This document shows, in pieces, positions 33,970 through 46,321 of a DNA stretch of 64,000 nucleotides. The notes under the pieces are model-generated. The model worked only from the letters and a program-made list of their open reading frames with translations, had not been told where the DNA came from and did not search any database. Each line of letters opens with the position of its first letter. Position 1 is the first letter of the stretch. A program made the position numbers and the translations under genes. This stretch comes from Cyrtodaria siliqua (taxonomy: Eukaryota > Mollusca > Bivalvia > Adapedonta > Hiatellidae): assembly GCA_037043455.1 (NCBI GenBank), contig JAWPHD010007152.1, forward strand, positions 62,001 through 126,000, written 5' to 3'.

Positions 33970-34370
33970 ACAAGATTTAATAAAAGTATGCAACTTCATT
34001 GACGTTATTCTGAAAAATGTATAATTGTGTATCGATTTATACACATTAAAGCAGTTTTAGCCATTTTTGTTTATATTACATATATATTGCACTCGTGTGT
34101 ATTTTATAAAACTACCAAGTTCTAGAACTTTCTATAGTACATAAACTAAATGACGACAATACACAGACAGTGACTTTCTTCCATTATGAATGTTTAACTG
34201 TATTGTGTGTTTTTTTTAATATTATATTGTTATACACAAGTCACTTTAATGAAATAAGTTACTTTAATACCACTTACTTAGACATAGGAACCCCGACAAT
34301 ACCTTTTCACAGGTTTCGGTTTCGTATTAATCGTCAATGTATAAATACTGGGGGTATCTCTACCTGTTAT
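33970..34370. other. Unassigned AT-rich sequence
   Basis: Likely LINE 3' flank. No tail signal was recognised. Confidence 0.4.
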
Positions 34371-35446
34371 TTCTTGCATACCGGACAAGGATATCCGTCA
34401 TTTTACCGGGGCTAGATTATAAGAATCTTTCATGGTATCAAGTGAAGATAGGGAAGTCCAACCCGAGATATGTGTTTTTTATCGGAACCGAGGCTCTGCC
34501 GAGGTTCCGATTAAAACACTTATATCGAGGGTTGGATTTCCCTATCTGAACCGAATACCCATGATAGATTCTTTTTCTTGCAGAGAGACGCCGCCATCTA
34601 ATAACGTTTTGCATGTTTTCCTGCATACCGGATGTTGGCGTGCGTGAATTTTATCTCGACCCTAGGGTAAGAGGGAAATATCTAGCCCCGATAAATGACG
34701 GATATCCTTGTCCGGTATGCAAGAAATTTCCATCTCTTCCTAGAGTCGAGATAAAATTCACGCGCGCCAACATCCGGTATGCAAGAATACATGCAAAACG
34801 TTAGTAGCTGGCGGTGTCAACGCGCAACATGTCTCTGATATGCAAGAACAATAATATATCATGGGTATTCGGTTCAGATAGGGAATTCCAACCGTCGGTA
34901 TAAGTGTTTTAATCGGAACCTCGGCAGATCTTCGGTTCCAATAAAAACACTTATACCTCGGGTTGGAATATAAGAATCGTTCATGGGTATCCGGTGAAGA
35001 TAGGGAATTCCAACACGAGGTATACGTGCTTTTATCGCGCGTGAATTTGATCTCGACCCTAGGGTGAGATGGAAATATCTAGCCCCGGTAAAATGACGGA
35101 TATCATTTTCTTGCATACCGGACAAGGATATCCGTCATTTTACCGGGGCTAGATATTTCCATCTCACCCTAGGGTCGAGATAAAATTCACACGCGCGCCA
35201 ACATCCGGTATGTAGGAAAACATGCAAAACGTTAGTAGCTGGCGGCGTCAACGCACAAAATGTCTCTGATATGCAAGAAAAAGAATCTATCATGGGTATT
35301 CGGTTCAAATACGCAATTCCAACCCTCGTACTAAGTGTTTTAATCGGAACCTCGGCAGAGCCTCGCTTCCAATAAAAACACTTATAACTCGGGTTGGAAT
35401 TTCCTATCTTCACCGGATACCCATGAAAGAGTCTTATACTCTCCAC
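34370..35446. repeat. Cluster of nested palindromes (foldback repeat)
   Basis: About four copies, in alternating orientation, of a ~330-bp unit containing CCGGACAAGGATATCCGTCA, TTTTACCGGGGCTAGAT, CACCCTAGGGTCGAG and a self-complementary TCGGAACC(T/G)CGGCAGA core. One hairpin at 35044-35190 has ~60-base, almost perfect arms with a ~24-base loop. The short open frames on both strands are mirror images of the palindrome. Confidence 0.85.
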
Positions 35447-35449
35447 CTG

Positions 35450-36467
35450 TGTACATGTTGTGCACTATAATAAGGCGCATGCTGAATTATGTTTTATAAT
35501 AACGTACCGTTAAACACATAAACATTGCAGCTTAAAGTTAAATTCTTAATTTCCTACCTGTAAATATTAACTCCAGTATCGGTTTACACAGTGTTCGAAG
35601 AAATATCTTTAGACAGCACGTCGAAGTCCCGTGCAAATAATAATTTTCATGTAGATACCAGACAAAACGATCATTTATTTTGTTTACACCAATTATATAT
35701 TAGGACTTAGTTAATTTGTGTATTGTATATGTACATGTTTGTATGCTTAAAGTAATAGGGATATACCTGGGCTAAATCTCAATGACGTCATATATTGTGT
35801 AAATCTCTCAATACAATGTCTGACATAATAAACTTATACTTTTTGTATATAACGTGTATGTAAATGAACTGTTTGTCCGAAATCATTGACCGTTTCAATT
35901 TATGTTTAGAACATACTATATCTGAGATCGAGCCCTATTGAACCAACATTGCATATTGTCACATTTTGATTTTCATACATATATAGACCTAAATTCAATA
36001 CTTAATATTACCCATAATTCAAAATTAAATATGTTACTATTATTTGTATTACAGTTTAAGTCTAGATGGTTAAAAGGAGGGAGACAAGCATATTTAATTA
36101 AATATATACGTGTCTATGCATGCTCAGTTGTCTCCCCTCTGACACCAATGAGCAATAGTATCATATCTCTCTTGACTAACATCATACTTTCTTATTTGAC
36201 TCTATGACTATTTTGTGAAAACTATCAGTTCTGCTCTGCACTGTCATCATTTCTCTCGCTGTACTACCACCTTTATTTGTCATAACGATTACCATTTACA
36301 ACTTGCATTATATATTATATCCATTGCTGTTTTATACATGTAAAATCTTAGAATAAAATAATTTGAATAGAATTGAAGAGAATTATCAAACTGAAATAAG
36401 TGTTGCTGTTTTTATCAAAAGCAATAGCTAAGCAATATATGCCTACTGCAATGTAACTGGTGTTCAT
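35450..36467. other. Unassigned sequence, possible retroposon 3' end
   Basis: The right end (36330-36385) reads AGAATAAAATAATTTGAATA, which resembles the tail of some LINE/SINE elements. The rest was not recognised. Confidence 0.3.
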
Positions 36468-36660
36468 TTAAAGGGACACATGGCAATCTTGATTTTTTAA
36501 AAACTAGCAGCGTCTCGTTAGTTTTTCTACATAAATTTCATTTGTTCAATCATTAATGTTAATTATAAGAATTGTATTAAGCCATTTTTTTTTGCATATT
36601 ATTATTTTTTTATATTATTGCACCAGTATATTATTGCACCAGTAATATATTAAAACTTAT
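36468..36660 (+). repeat. TTAA-MITE, left part only
   Basis: TTAA then AGGGACACATGGCAATCTTG, with about 150 bases of internal similarity to 61959-62110 (GTTAGTTTTTCT, CATTTGTTCAATCATT). The right terminal repeat is absent. Confidence 0.6.
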
Positions 36661-36777
36661 AGTATAATAAGACGAAATAGTAAATACTTAAAATTTGATT
36701 TATTTAAATTTTACCAGGGTAAAAGTAAAAATGATACTCGATATATAAATCGAGACACCCATTTCGAATACTTCAAA

Positions 36778-36908
36778 AAGTCCAGACTCAATTGTCACCA
36801 TTACGTTCAAGATACGTGTCTCCGGATTGCGCTTGTTCTGTATTTGTTGTCGGAGGGACTATAAACCTTAGAACGACACACACACACACACACACACACA
36901 CACTTCAG
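36778..36908 (+). mobile_element. Short CA-tailed SINE-like element, copy 3
   Basis: Starts AAGTCCAGACTCAATTG, ends GGACTATAAACCTTAG followed by a (CA)n tract of about 30 bases. It is flanked by ATACTTCAAA at 36768-36777 and 36909-36918, a perfect 10-bp target duplication. Confidence 0.65.
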
Positions 36909-36984
36909 ATACTTCAAATGTGAATTGCCCTTGGTAAAATGCGTAACCCTATAAAAAAAATTATTGCGTGGGGTGGTGGGTAGG

Positions 36985-37560
36985 GTGGGGGTCAGTTGGT
37001 CAAAGGTCAAGGTAGCGATAACTTTGAAAGCGTCACACTCATCTTCATTAAACTTCATATGTACATTGGTGAGAGAATGATCCCTTGTATTTTGGTGTCG
37101 GTAGGTCAAGGTCAAGGTCACCGTGACTTTATATGGAAATAAGCGATAGTTTCGAAACCACTGCACAACACTCAAGAAACTTCATAAATTGCCATTGGGG
37201 AGCGGAGGAAATATATTTTATTTTGGGGAAGTAGGTCAAAGTTCAAGGTCACTATGTCCTTATATGGAAATACTCATTCCTAAAAAATACTTGAAACCAA
37301 AATATAAAACGCATCAAACTTTATAAGTACATTGTACATGATAAAGAAGAGGAACCCTATTGTGTTTGGTGTCAAGGTTGTCATGACCTTATTTGGAAAT
37401 ATATATTTCACGCAATAACTTTGAAGCCGTAAGACGCACACTCGCGAAACGTTATAGGTACATTATCCTTGGGGTAAAGAGTAACCATAGGTTGATGTCA
37501 AGGTCAAGGTTATCATAACATTATAGGGAAATACGCAACGGTTAAGTTCACCATGACCTC
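36985..37560. repeat. Tandem array, ~150-bp unit, about four copies
   Basis: Recurring GGTCAAGGTCACC(G/A)TGAC, TTATATGGAAATA and AAACTTTATA(A/G)GTACATT blocks, diverged between copies. Confidence 0.7.
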
Positions 37561-37971
37561 ATAATCACATAAATGAGCAGTCCGCATTATAAGGACTATT
37601 GGTCAGCCATCTTTGAAAAATAAAATCCAAAATGGATGGGGTATGATTAATTGAAATTTTCATCCAAATGCATATTATAGGCATGAACATTGTCAATGAT
37701 ATAATAGATGACATTAATGCAACACTGTTGATGTGAACATAATATCAGAAACAATATTTATTTGGCAGAAATAGTGCCCTTTATATTCGATAAGTGTAGT
37801 GCAATTTTACTCTAAGATGTTTTGTTTTTTATGTTAAATAAATTTGTCCATAGAAATGTCCATTTATCTAAAAATGGCACACGAGACATTATTTCTAAAT
37901 TAAATACGGCATGTTATCACATCATCCACATTTCAAAGTCAATCATTGTAATACATAGGATTCTGGGGAAC

Positions 37972-39066
37972 CATGCCGTACCCTTACTTCCACTAGCTGT
38001 GACAATCACTGGGGAACAATGCCGTACCCTTACTTCCACAAGCTGTGACAATCACTGGGGAACCATGCCGTACCCTTACTTCCACTAGCTGTGACAATCA
38101 CTGGGGAACCATGCCATACCCTTACTTCCACTAGCTGTGACAATCACTGGGGAACCATGCCATACTCTGACTTCCACTAGCTGTGACACTCACTGGGGAA
38201 CCATGCCGTACCATTACTTCCACTAGCTGTGACAATCACTGGGGAACCATGCCATACCCTTACTTCCACTAGTTGTGACAATCACTGGGGAACCATGCCG
38301 TACCCTTACTTCCACTAGCTGTGACAATCACTGGGGAACCATGCCGTACCCTTACTTCCACTAGCTGTGACAATCACTGGGGAACCATGCCGTACCCTTA
38401 CTTCCACTAGCTGTGACAATCACTGGGGAACCATGCCATACCCTTACTTCCACTAGCTGTGACAATCACTGGGTAACCATGTCATACCCTTACTTCCACT
38501 AGCTGTGACAATCACTGGGGAACCATGCCATACCCTTACTTCCACTAGCTGTGACAATCACTGGGGAACCATGCCATACCCTTACTTCCACTAGCTGTGA
38601 CAATCACTGGGGAACCATGCCATACCCTTACTTCCTCTAGCTGTGACAATCACTGGGGAACCATGCCATACCCTTACTTCCACTAGCTGTGACAATCACT
38701 GGGTAACCATGCCATACCCTTACTTCCACTAGCTGTGACAATCACTGGGGAACCATGCCATACCCTTACTTCCACTAGCTGTGACAATCACTGGGGAACC
38801 ATGCCATACCCTTACTTCCACTAGCTGTGACAATCACTGGGGAACCATGCCATACCCTTACTTCCACTTGCTGTGACAATCACTGGGGAACCATGCCATA
38901 CCCTTACTTCCACTAGCTGTGACAATCACTGGGGAACCATGCCATACCCTTACTTCCACTAGCTGTGACAATCACTGGGGAACCATGCCATACCCTTACT
39001 TCCTCTAGCTGTGACAATCACTGGGGAACCATGCCATACCCTTACTTCCACTAGCTGTGACAATCT
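37972..39066. repeat. 46-bp minisatellite, about 24 copies
   Basis: The unit is AACCATGCCATACCCTTACT plus TCCACTAGCTGTGACAATCA plus CTGGGG. Copies are nearly identical, with a few point variants (CCGTA for CCATA, TCCTCTAG, GGGTAACC), which suggests recent expansion. Confidence 0.95.
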
Positions 39067-39069
39067 CAG

Positions 39070-40070
39070 ACGTACATAATATTTAACACAACAACGTAAG
39101 AACTATGAATAGTCTATGATGTTTACAGATACTGTTTGACAGCATTGATAGATCGTTAACCAACAAAACTAAATATTGTGAAATAATTGGCTCTACATTC
39201 ACTATAACACGTATGTCTACTACTTTTTTCTATTTAATAAAAACATAACATGACTAAATTCATTATGTGACAGATAATTTTTTTATAGGAAACGATTATA
39301 AACTAGTTATGTAACGGATGCATCTTAATATCGGTAATAAGGAGTTGACATACAGTGGTCATATGATAATCCGATAAGCGGGACCCCCGCCCCATCCGGG
39401 GAACGTCCCCATCCGGTGGAAGAGGCTTAGACAAGTGTTTAAGGAAACAGTAAAATCACCTAGGCCTAAATTAAGATACTGTTCACCTGCCCTTTACATA
39501 CCGGCCGATTTGTTTTCCCCAGAGTAAAATTGTGTCATTGAGCGTTTTTTAAAATGGCACAAGATAAAACCAAGTGATGACTCGAACTGCAGAAAATTGT
39601 TACATGCACTGTGGTAACTTTATTTACTTTAAATTAAATTTAAAATAACTTAAAAATAACTTTAAAAATGTATTAAGGTCGTGTTAATACTATTAATAGT
39701 TCCAAACACATGTGTGCGTGCATGCATTGCTAATAAATATAATCAACCATTAAAGAAGCTATCCCGCCACCAACAGTCAAATGCTACGACATAATCTACA
39801 GACGACGATTTTAACCAGCTAGACCAAATTCCAAAACTGGAGCGTCGAATTAAGTTACCAACTTATAATTAATTTAAAGCATATTTAATCACGGTATTGT
39901 TTTGTTGTGGCATGGTCGGTGACATTTCCTTTGATAAATGCAGAGAATTAAATCTTTTAATTCAGGGTAACTAAAGGGGTGTGACTATACCGTACTACAA
40001 CTTACCAGATATTGGAAGTTAGAGTACGATCACTATGACGTCACAGTGATACTAAGTACACCCTGCTACA
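39070..40070. other. Unassigned sequence
   Basis: No gene or repeat recognised. Short GC-rich stretch near 39380. Confidence 0.45.
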
Positions 40071-40073
40071 AAA

Positions 40074-40187
40074 AAGATAGAGTCTGTCTCAGCTCGTTGG
40101 TTATTTAAACACCTCGATGAGACCTCGATGGGCTACGCCCATCTCGGTGTTTAGATAAGCCAACTCGCTGAGACCAGACTCTATCTA
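40074..40187. repeat. Imperfect palindrome, ~114 bp
   Basis: Arms AGATAGAGTCTGTCTCAGC and GCTGAGACCAGACTCTATCT, continuing through AAACACC / GGTGTTTA to a GGGCTACGCCC centre. Probable MITE. Confidence 0.65.
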
Positions 40188-40529
40188 TTACATAAACGGT
40201 TTTATAGTGTAATTTTGCCGTCATTTCAGGCGGGTTAGTTTCTTTAATCTAATAAATCAAAACGTGTATAACCACTCATCTACAGATTTCCCATTCTACA
40301 ATTCAAATGTTAAATAAAATAAGATGATGTACCTTTCTACCTACAGAGGCCTACAATGCTGGGTCGATAAAGGGCAAACAAACGATATTTTAATTAATGC
40401 CCCAGTGGCGCCACTGGTGCCCGAACCCGTCATCTCCGTATTCAGAGTCGAACGTGCTCTCCACGGGGTAAATTACGGCGCAGACGACTATATGAGTAAT
40501 GGGTTAAAGGAAAAATGCGTTAGTCGGTC

Positions 40530-40690
40530 ATATATGTGGAGCGCTGTGGGGTAGTGGTAGAGCGCTGGACCCAGGATCGAAATGTCGTGGTTTCGATCCC
40601 CGCCATGACCACATATGTCGTGTCCTTGAGCAAGACACTTTATCTGCACTTAATCTGGACTTGCTTATTACTGGTACTACACAGGGATAT
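40530..40690 (+). repeat. tRNA-derived SINE
   Basis: A tRNA-like head from about 40533, with ATATGTGG / CCACATAT ends, an A-box-like GGGTAGTGGTAGAGCG and a B-box-like GGTTTCGATCCCC. It is followed by GTCCTTGAGCAAGACACTTT, a core found in several animal SINEs. The T-stem pairs poorly, so it is not called a tRNA gene. Confidence 0.6.
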
Positions 40691-40699
40691 ACCCATGAT

Positions 40700-41825
40700 G
40701 ATTAAAATAATGTAAAATAAATAAGTTTAACCTAAGTAAAACATACAACTTACTTCTCATTGGGACGACTGTCGTACGAAACATAGTCACAGTGTGTCGT
40801 CGAAACTATATTATTCCCGTCATCGACATGCTGAAAAATCGACATCAATAGACACATATCAATATTGGCAATAAAATATGCTTAAATCGAAAATAATTCA
40901 TACACACCTAGACAAAATCAACGGGAAAAGAATAACAGCAAACATGTTGTCGCAATTGGGAAGCGAACCCACTCGGAGATTGATCGAAATGGGGCGACTC
41001 TCTTTGCAAGTGCTAATTAAGAAATAGAATATCGTTTACTGTGAATTATCGTTTAATATATCACGGTTTGGAGTTCAATTGTAAACAATTATTTCACGAG
41101 CCAGAAGTTTACAATTTCTATTCTAATATCCCTAAAATATGAAAATAACGCACACATCTGAAATCTTTCGCATTGCTTTGCTTACTCTCATAACGTTGCA
41201 TACGTTACAAATTGCAATGCGCAATACTTATTCTCCTAACGTTGCAATAATTACAGTGATATTTCGGTCAATAATACGAGATATTTTAAACTAGGCTATA
41301 TAGTGCGGGTGTATTAGAATTTATCGTAGAATACGCTGAACGGAAACGAACGTGAATTAATTGCGGAAAAAGCATTCGGTTCTTTTCGTCGTACGTTTGG
41401 TTTGTCTTGATCATCTTCGACACTTGATTGTAAATAGACTGCTACACTGCGCCTGACCCGTTTCGCTTAAACGCTGCGTCTGAAACAAATTTGAAACCAG
41501 AAGCACGTGACCGTAATTATTATTATTTTACTAAAGCATTTCTGACCATCCTCATTTAGTTCGTCGATATAATGATGAAGTTTCCCTCCTTGTTTATTTA
41601 TACATTTATTGACTTTATGTATATCTTGGATAGCAGGTGTTTCTGTCTCATCTAATCAGAAACGATGCCAAAATTTAGGCAAAAGTCATGCTTTGTTTAG
41701 GAGAACTGTTCTAGACGTTTGTCTTCAAAACAAGCAAGCGTCGCAGATGATCTAGACTAACGTTTGGTTTTCCTATAGTTAACCGAATATCATTGGACCC
41801 ATATAAAAGACCTTGACAAACTGGC
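40700..41825. other. Unassigned sequence with a duplicated flank
   Basis: 40955-41440 shares CGGAGATT, CTCTCTT(T/C)(G/A)CA(A/T)GTGCTA, GCTGAACGGAAA and CAGTTCTTTTCG-like blocks with 43815-43990, on the other side of the 160-bp array. No gene was recognised. Confidence 0.4.
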
Positions 41826-41829
41826 CTGA

Positions 41830-43680
41830 CTAAGTTTTCGTGAAGAAAATAATGAGTATTTAACCGAAACAATGACTTTCAATCTGCCCTTGACCTTTAT
41901 ATTTTAGTATGGTAATGTCGATGTTGTCATGACAAGTATATATTGAACAATTGATGAAGAAATAAAAAGTTATAACCAACGTTAAGTTTTTGTGAAAAAA
42001 AGAGTATTTAACCCATATAATGACCTTCATTGTGACCTTGAACTATATATTTTAGTATGGTCATGTCGATGTTGTCATGATGAGTATATGTTGAAAGTCT
42101 GACGAAGAAATATCAAGAAATGAGAGTTATAAGCAACGAGACGTTTTCGTGAAGAAAAAACTGTGTATTTAACCCATATGATGAACTTCAGTGCGACTTT
42201 CAGTGTGACCTTGACCTTTATATTTTAGTATGTTTATGTCGATGTTGTCATGATGACTATATATTGAAAGTTTGATAAGAAATAAAAAGAATTGAGAAAG
42301 TTATAACCAACGTTAAGTTTTTGTGAAGAAAATGAGTATTTAACCCATATAATGACCTTCAGTGTGACCTTGACCTTTATATTGTAGTATGGTCGTGACG
42401 ATGTTGTCATGATGAGTATATATTGAAAGTCTGAGGAAGAAATATCAAGAAATGAGAAAGTTATAACCAACGTTAAGTTTTTGTGAAGAAAATGACTATT
42501 TAACCCATATAATAACCTTCAGTGTGACCTTGACCTTTATATTTTAGTTTGGTTATGTAGATGTTATCATGATGAGTATATATTGAAAGTACGATGAAGA
42601 AATATCAAGAAGTGAGAAAGTTATAAGCAACGTTATGTTTTCGTAAAGAAAACATGTGTATTTAACCCATATAATGACCTTCAGTGTGACGTTGACCTTT
42701 ATATTTTAGTACGATTATGTTGATGCTGTCATGATGAGTATATATTGAAAGTTTGATGGAGAAAAATTAAGAAATGAGAAAGTTATAACCAACGTTAAGT
42801 TTTCGTGAAAAAAAAGAGTATTTAACCCATATAAATGACCTTCAGTGTGACCTTGACCTTTATATTTTAGTATGGTTATGTCGATGTTGTCATGATGAGT
42901 ATATATTGAAAGTCTGATGAAGAAATATCAAGAAATGAGAAAGTTATAAGCAACGTTATGTTTTCGTAAAGAAAACGTGTGTATTTAACCCATATAATGA
43001 CCTTCAGTGTGACGTTGACCTTTATATTTTAGTACGATTATGTTGATGTTGTCATGATGAGTATATATTGAAAGTTTGATGAAGAAAAATTAAGAAATGA
43101 GAAAGTTATAACCAACGTTAAGTTTTCGTGAAAAAAAAGAGTATTTAACCCATATAAATGACCTTCAGTGTGACCTTGACCTTTATATTTTAGTATGGTT
43201 ATGTCGATGTTGTCATGATGAGTATATATTGAAAGTCTGATGAAGAAATATCAAGAAATGAGAAAGTTATAAGCAACGTTATGTTTTCGTAAAGAAAACG
43301 TGTGTATTTAACCCATATAATGACCTTCAGTGTGACGTTGACCTTTATATATTAGTACGATTATGTTGATGTTGTCATGATGAGTATATATTGAAAGTTT
43401 GATGAAGAAAAATCAAGAAATGAGAAAGTTATAACCATCGTTAAGTTTTCGTGAAAAAAAGGAGTATTTAACCCATATAAATGACCTTCATTGTGACCTT
43501 GACCTTTATATTTTAGTATGGTCATGTCGATGTTGACATGATGAGTATATATTGAAAGTCTGATGTAGAAATATCAAGAAATGAGAAATTTATAACCAAC
43601 CTTAAGTTTTCGTGAAGAAAAAAAACGAATATTTAACTCATATAATGACCTTCAGTGTGACCTTGACCACTGAGACGCCA
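41830..43680. repeat. Tandem array, ~160-bp unit, about 12 copies, partly dimeric
   Basis: The unit contains AACCCATATAATGACCTTCA, GTGTGACCTTGACCTTTATA, TTGTCATGATGAGTATATAT and GAAATGAGAAAGTTATAA. From about 42600 two sub-types alternate (GTGTGACGTTGACC with AGTACGATTATG, and GTGTGACCTTGACC with AGTATGGTTATG), giving a ~322-bp higher-order repeat. Confidence 0.9.
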
Positions 43681-44139
43681 TATCGAGGGACAAGGGCTTA
43701 GCATTATATGTTAGATGAACATACCTATGTTTTATTCTGTATGTTCTATTCTTGGCTACAAAATCTTAGTTTAAACATATCAATTAAAATATATCTATAT
43801 TACCGTTGAAAAATGTTGTCGCGAACTCACGCGGAGATTTGGGGCAACTCTCTTCACATGTGCTAGCTGAACGGAAATAAATATTAATTAATCAGAAACG
43901 CATTCAGTTCTTTTCGTAATACGATTCGGTTTTCCGTATGTAGCTGAATATCATTTAGTTTATTTATAAATAGACTCAGGAGTTTGTACACTTTATTAAA
44001 TAAACTAGAAGGAACACTTGTGTCGCCTGCCGTGTGCTTATTTCATCAAGTAAAATATAACTATGAACTCTTATCTTCATTTTGGCAGAGTTATGTCCAT
44101 ATTCACAAAACTTGAACCTGCAACCTAACCAGGATCATA

Positions 44140-45315
44140 TAATTTGACAAAGTATTGAAATATAGTCAGTCGCTACAGCAATGTGCCTTCTAGACTTTTT
44201 AAAAAGTTTATCAAAAGAGGTTATGACCCTATCATTTTGCAACGTACTGCATGCTTGGTGGTGGACCCTTTTACAGTTCGTCACTATGCTTTCTTCTTTA
44301 ATTGTACGATGACTGGACAGGCTGTGGACCCTATGATGACGCCTACATAAAGCCCAATGGGACGGTGGCGTTTGATGTTTGCCATGATCTTTCTTTTCGT
44401 GCCCTTAATGGTGTATTCTCTTACTGCTCTGGCTTCTGCCAAGTCATTGAGTACCTTCATTGTTGCTTTCTAGGCTATAGTTTTTTTGTATTATATTTAC
44501 ACGAGCATATTTGTGTTTTACTTATATTGCCTATTGATGCTGCCTTGTTGGTTAGAGATTATATCTTGGCGGGGATTTCTTTATTTACACTGTCCTGTTT
44601 TAATGGGATGACAGTAGGGTAAGTGTGAGGTTTGGTGCACCCTAGAACCGGTTTAAACCCCCAGTGGCTTACTTTGCTACTGACCGTTCCAAGGCGGTAG
44701 CCCTATTGTCAACCCTTTTGTGTTTGTGATGTCGTTTACTTTTATTATTACTTTTGCCTTCTTGTTTGTCTGTTTCCATGTTTGTTTCTGTGTTTTGTGG
44801 TTGACTGTCCTCCTTGAATGCTACTTTCCCTGTCCGATCTTTTTATATTTCTTCTAGTCTTGGCAAAGTTTGGTGTTTTAAAAAGATAAAATGGAATAGT
44901 AGTCACTACATCATAGTTCCTACTAGACCTGTCCAACTTTGGGGACTCAATATTAAAATGGACCACAAGTCGCTACATTAAAGTGCCTACTAGACCTGTC
45001 CTACTTCATGTTTCAATGTAAATATAGACTACTAGTCACTACAGCAATATGCCTACTAGTCCTGACAAAGTTTGGTGTTTAAAAAGATAAAATAGACTAC
45101 TAGTCACTAAATAAAAGTGCCTAATAGTCCTGTCCGACTTTGGGGATTCAATATTTAAATAAACCACTAGTCACAACATCAAAGTGGCTACTAGTCCTGT
45201 CCAACTTTGGGGACTCAATAATTAAATGAATCACTAGTCACTACATCAAAGTGCCTACTAGTCCTGTCCAACTTTGGGGACTCAATATGTAAATGAATCA
45301 CTAGTCACTACATCA
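44140..45315. repeat. ~65-bp tandem repeat split by a Penelope-like insert
   Basis: Units of ACTAGTCACTACATCAAAGT plus GCCTACTAGTCCTGTCCAAC plus TTTGGGGACTCAATAT. One diverged unit precedes and about seven follow the element at 44192-44848. Confidence 0.75.
44192..44848 (+). mobile_element. Penelope-like element, 3' fragment
   Basis: 5'-truncated copy that starts in the C-terminal coding region (KFIKRGYDPIILQRTACLVV, then DPFTVR) and keeps the full non-coding tail, including GGCGGGGATTTCTTTATTTA and the 3' end CCTGTCCGATC. It is collinear with 8630-9283. The 106-codon frame at 44302-44622 is out of the original reading frame for much of its length. Confidence 0.75.
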
Positions 45316-46260
45316 ATAAACTTCCCTCAGGAGGACAATTAGAAACTTGTTAAAATTAAGAGTTATTGGTCATGGGTAACAACACGCATTCGGGTAAGAT
45401 GAATATGTGTGTGAAGTTTCGTGAACATAGGTCAAACACTTTTTAAGTTATGACGAGTTATGATTTTGGTTAGGTTGCAGGTTAAAATTTTATGAAAAGG
45501 AGCATAACTTGGATTGACACTTATTATCTTTCCAGATCGCTTCAAGCAGTCCCTTTAAATCAAACTCGGTAAATTTATTACACGAAGCATCAACTTTTCT
45601 GAGCCATGTTTGCAGTTTGGTATATGTTTTCGAGACTATATGCATAGACATGCCTATTGACGAATTTTCATAAATATGTACTTCTTATTCTTTATCAATA
45701 TTAAATTATTTTGAATATCAATAAGAAATTATTGACAAATACGGAACCAACTGTTATTTCCAAAGTGCCATATATGCGCCAATAATGCATTATATTATCC
45801 CTAACAAATACTTTTTTATTTGATGTTTATATATTAATATGATAACATACTACAGAGCTCGTTAATAAATTATGAAGAGTATAACTGTAACTATAGAAAC
45901 TTGAATGTATCTAAAAAAAGAAATCCTTAAAGTTCATGGGTACTGTTAAAAAATTTTTTTAATACATACTGAATACATATCCATTTCTCCTTACATTCTG
46001 TCACTATCCTTTGAATACTTTCGTTTTCTGTGCGAGTTTCCTGTTTATCTCCAAGAAATTGCGGTTATAATTAGGGATGTAGTCATTTATAGCTTCAAGT
46101 GTTATATACCCTATAGTAACAAATCACGGTGATAGGCAAATTGTATTTACCTGTTTGTCTCAATAACGTTTAGATGGTGATATATTGATCGAACGTCGGA
46201 TCTTGGTGACTTAACTACCACTATCTGGGCAATCTGAGTGATCGTGATTTGTGATTGCAA
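45316..46260. other. Unassigned AT-rich sequence
   Basis: No gene recognised. Confidence 0.4.
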
Positions 46261-46265
46261 TTATT

Positions 46266-46290
46266 TTAAAGAGACACATGGCAATATTGG
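46266..46290 (+). repeat. Solo TTAA-MITE terminus
   Basis: TTAA followed by AGAGACACATGGCAATATTG. A similar single end (TTAA, AGAGACACACGACACTATTA) lies at 55642-55665. Confidence 0.4.
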
Positions 46291-46321
46291 TGTGTATGTA
46301 TAAAGCATTAGTTTTGGGTTG

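Noticed and set aside
34170..35446. Several 60-100 codon frames on both strands
   Set aside because: They are mirror images produced by the palindrome cluster.
40535..40615. tRNA gene
   Set aside because: A- and B-box-like motifs are present but the T-stem pairs poorly and a SINE core follows; treated as a tRNA-derived SINE.
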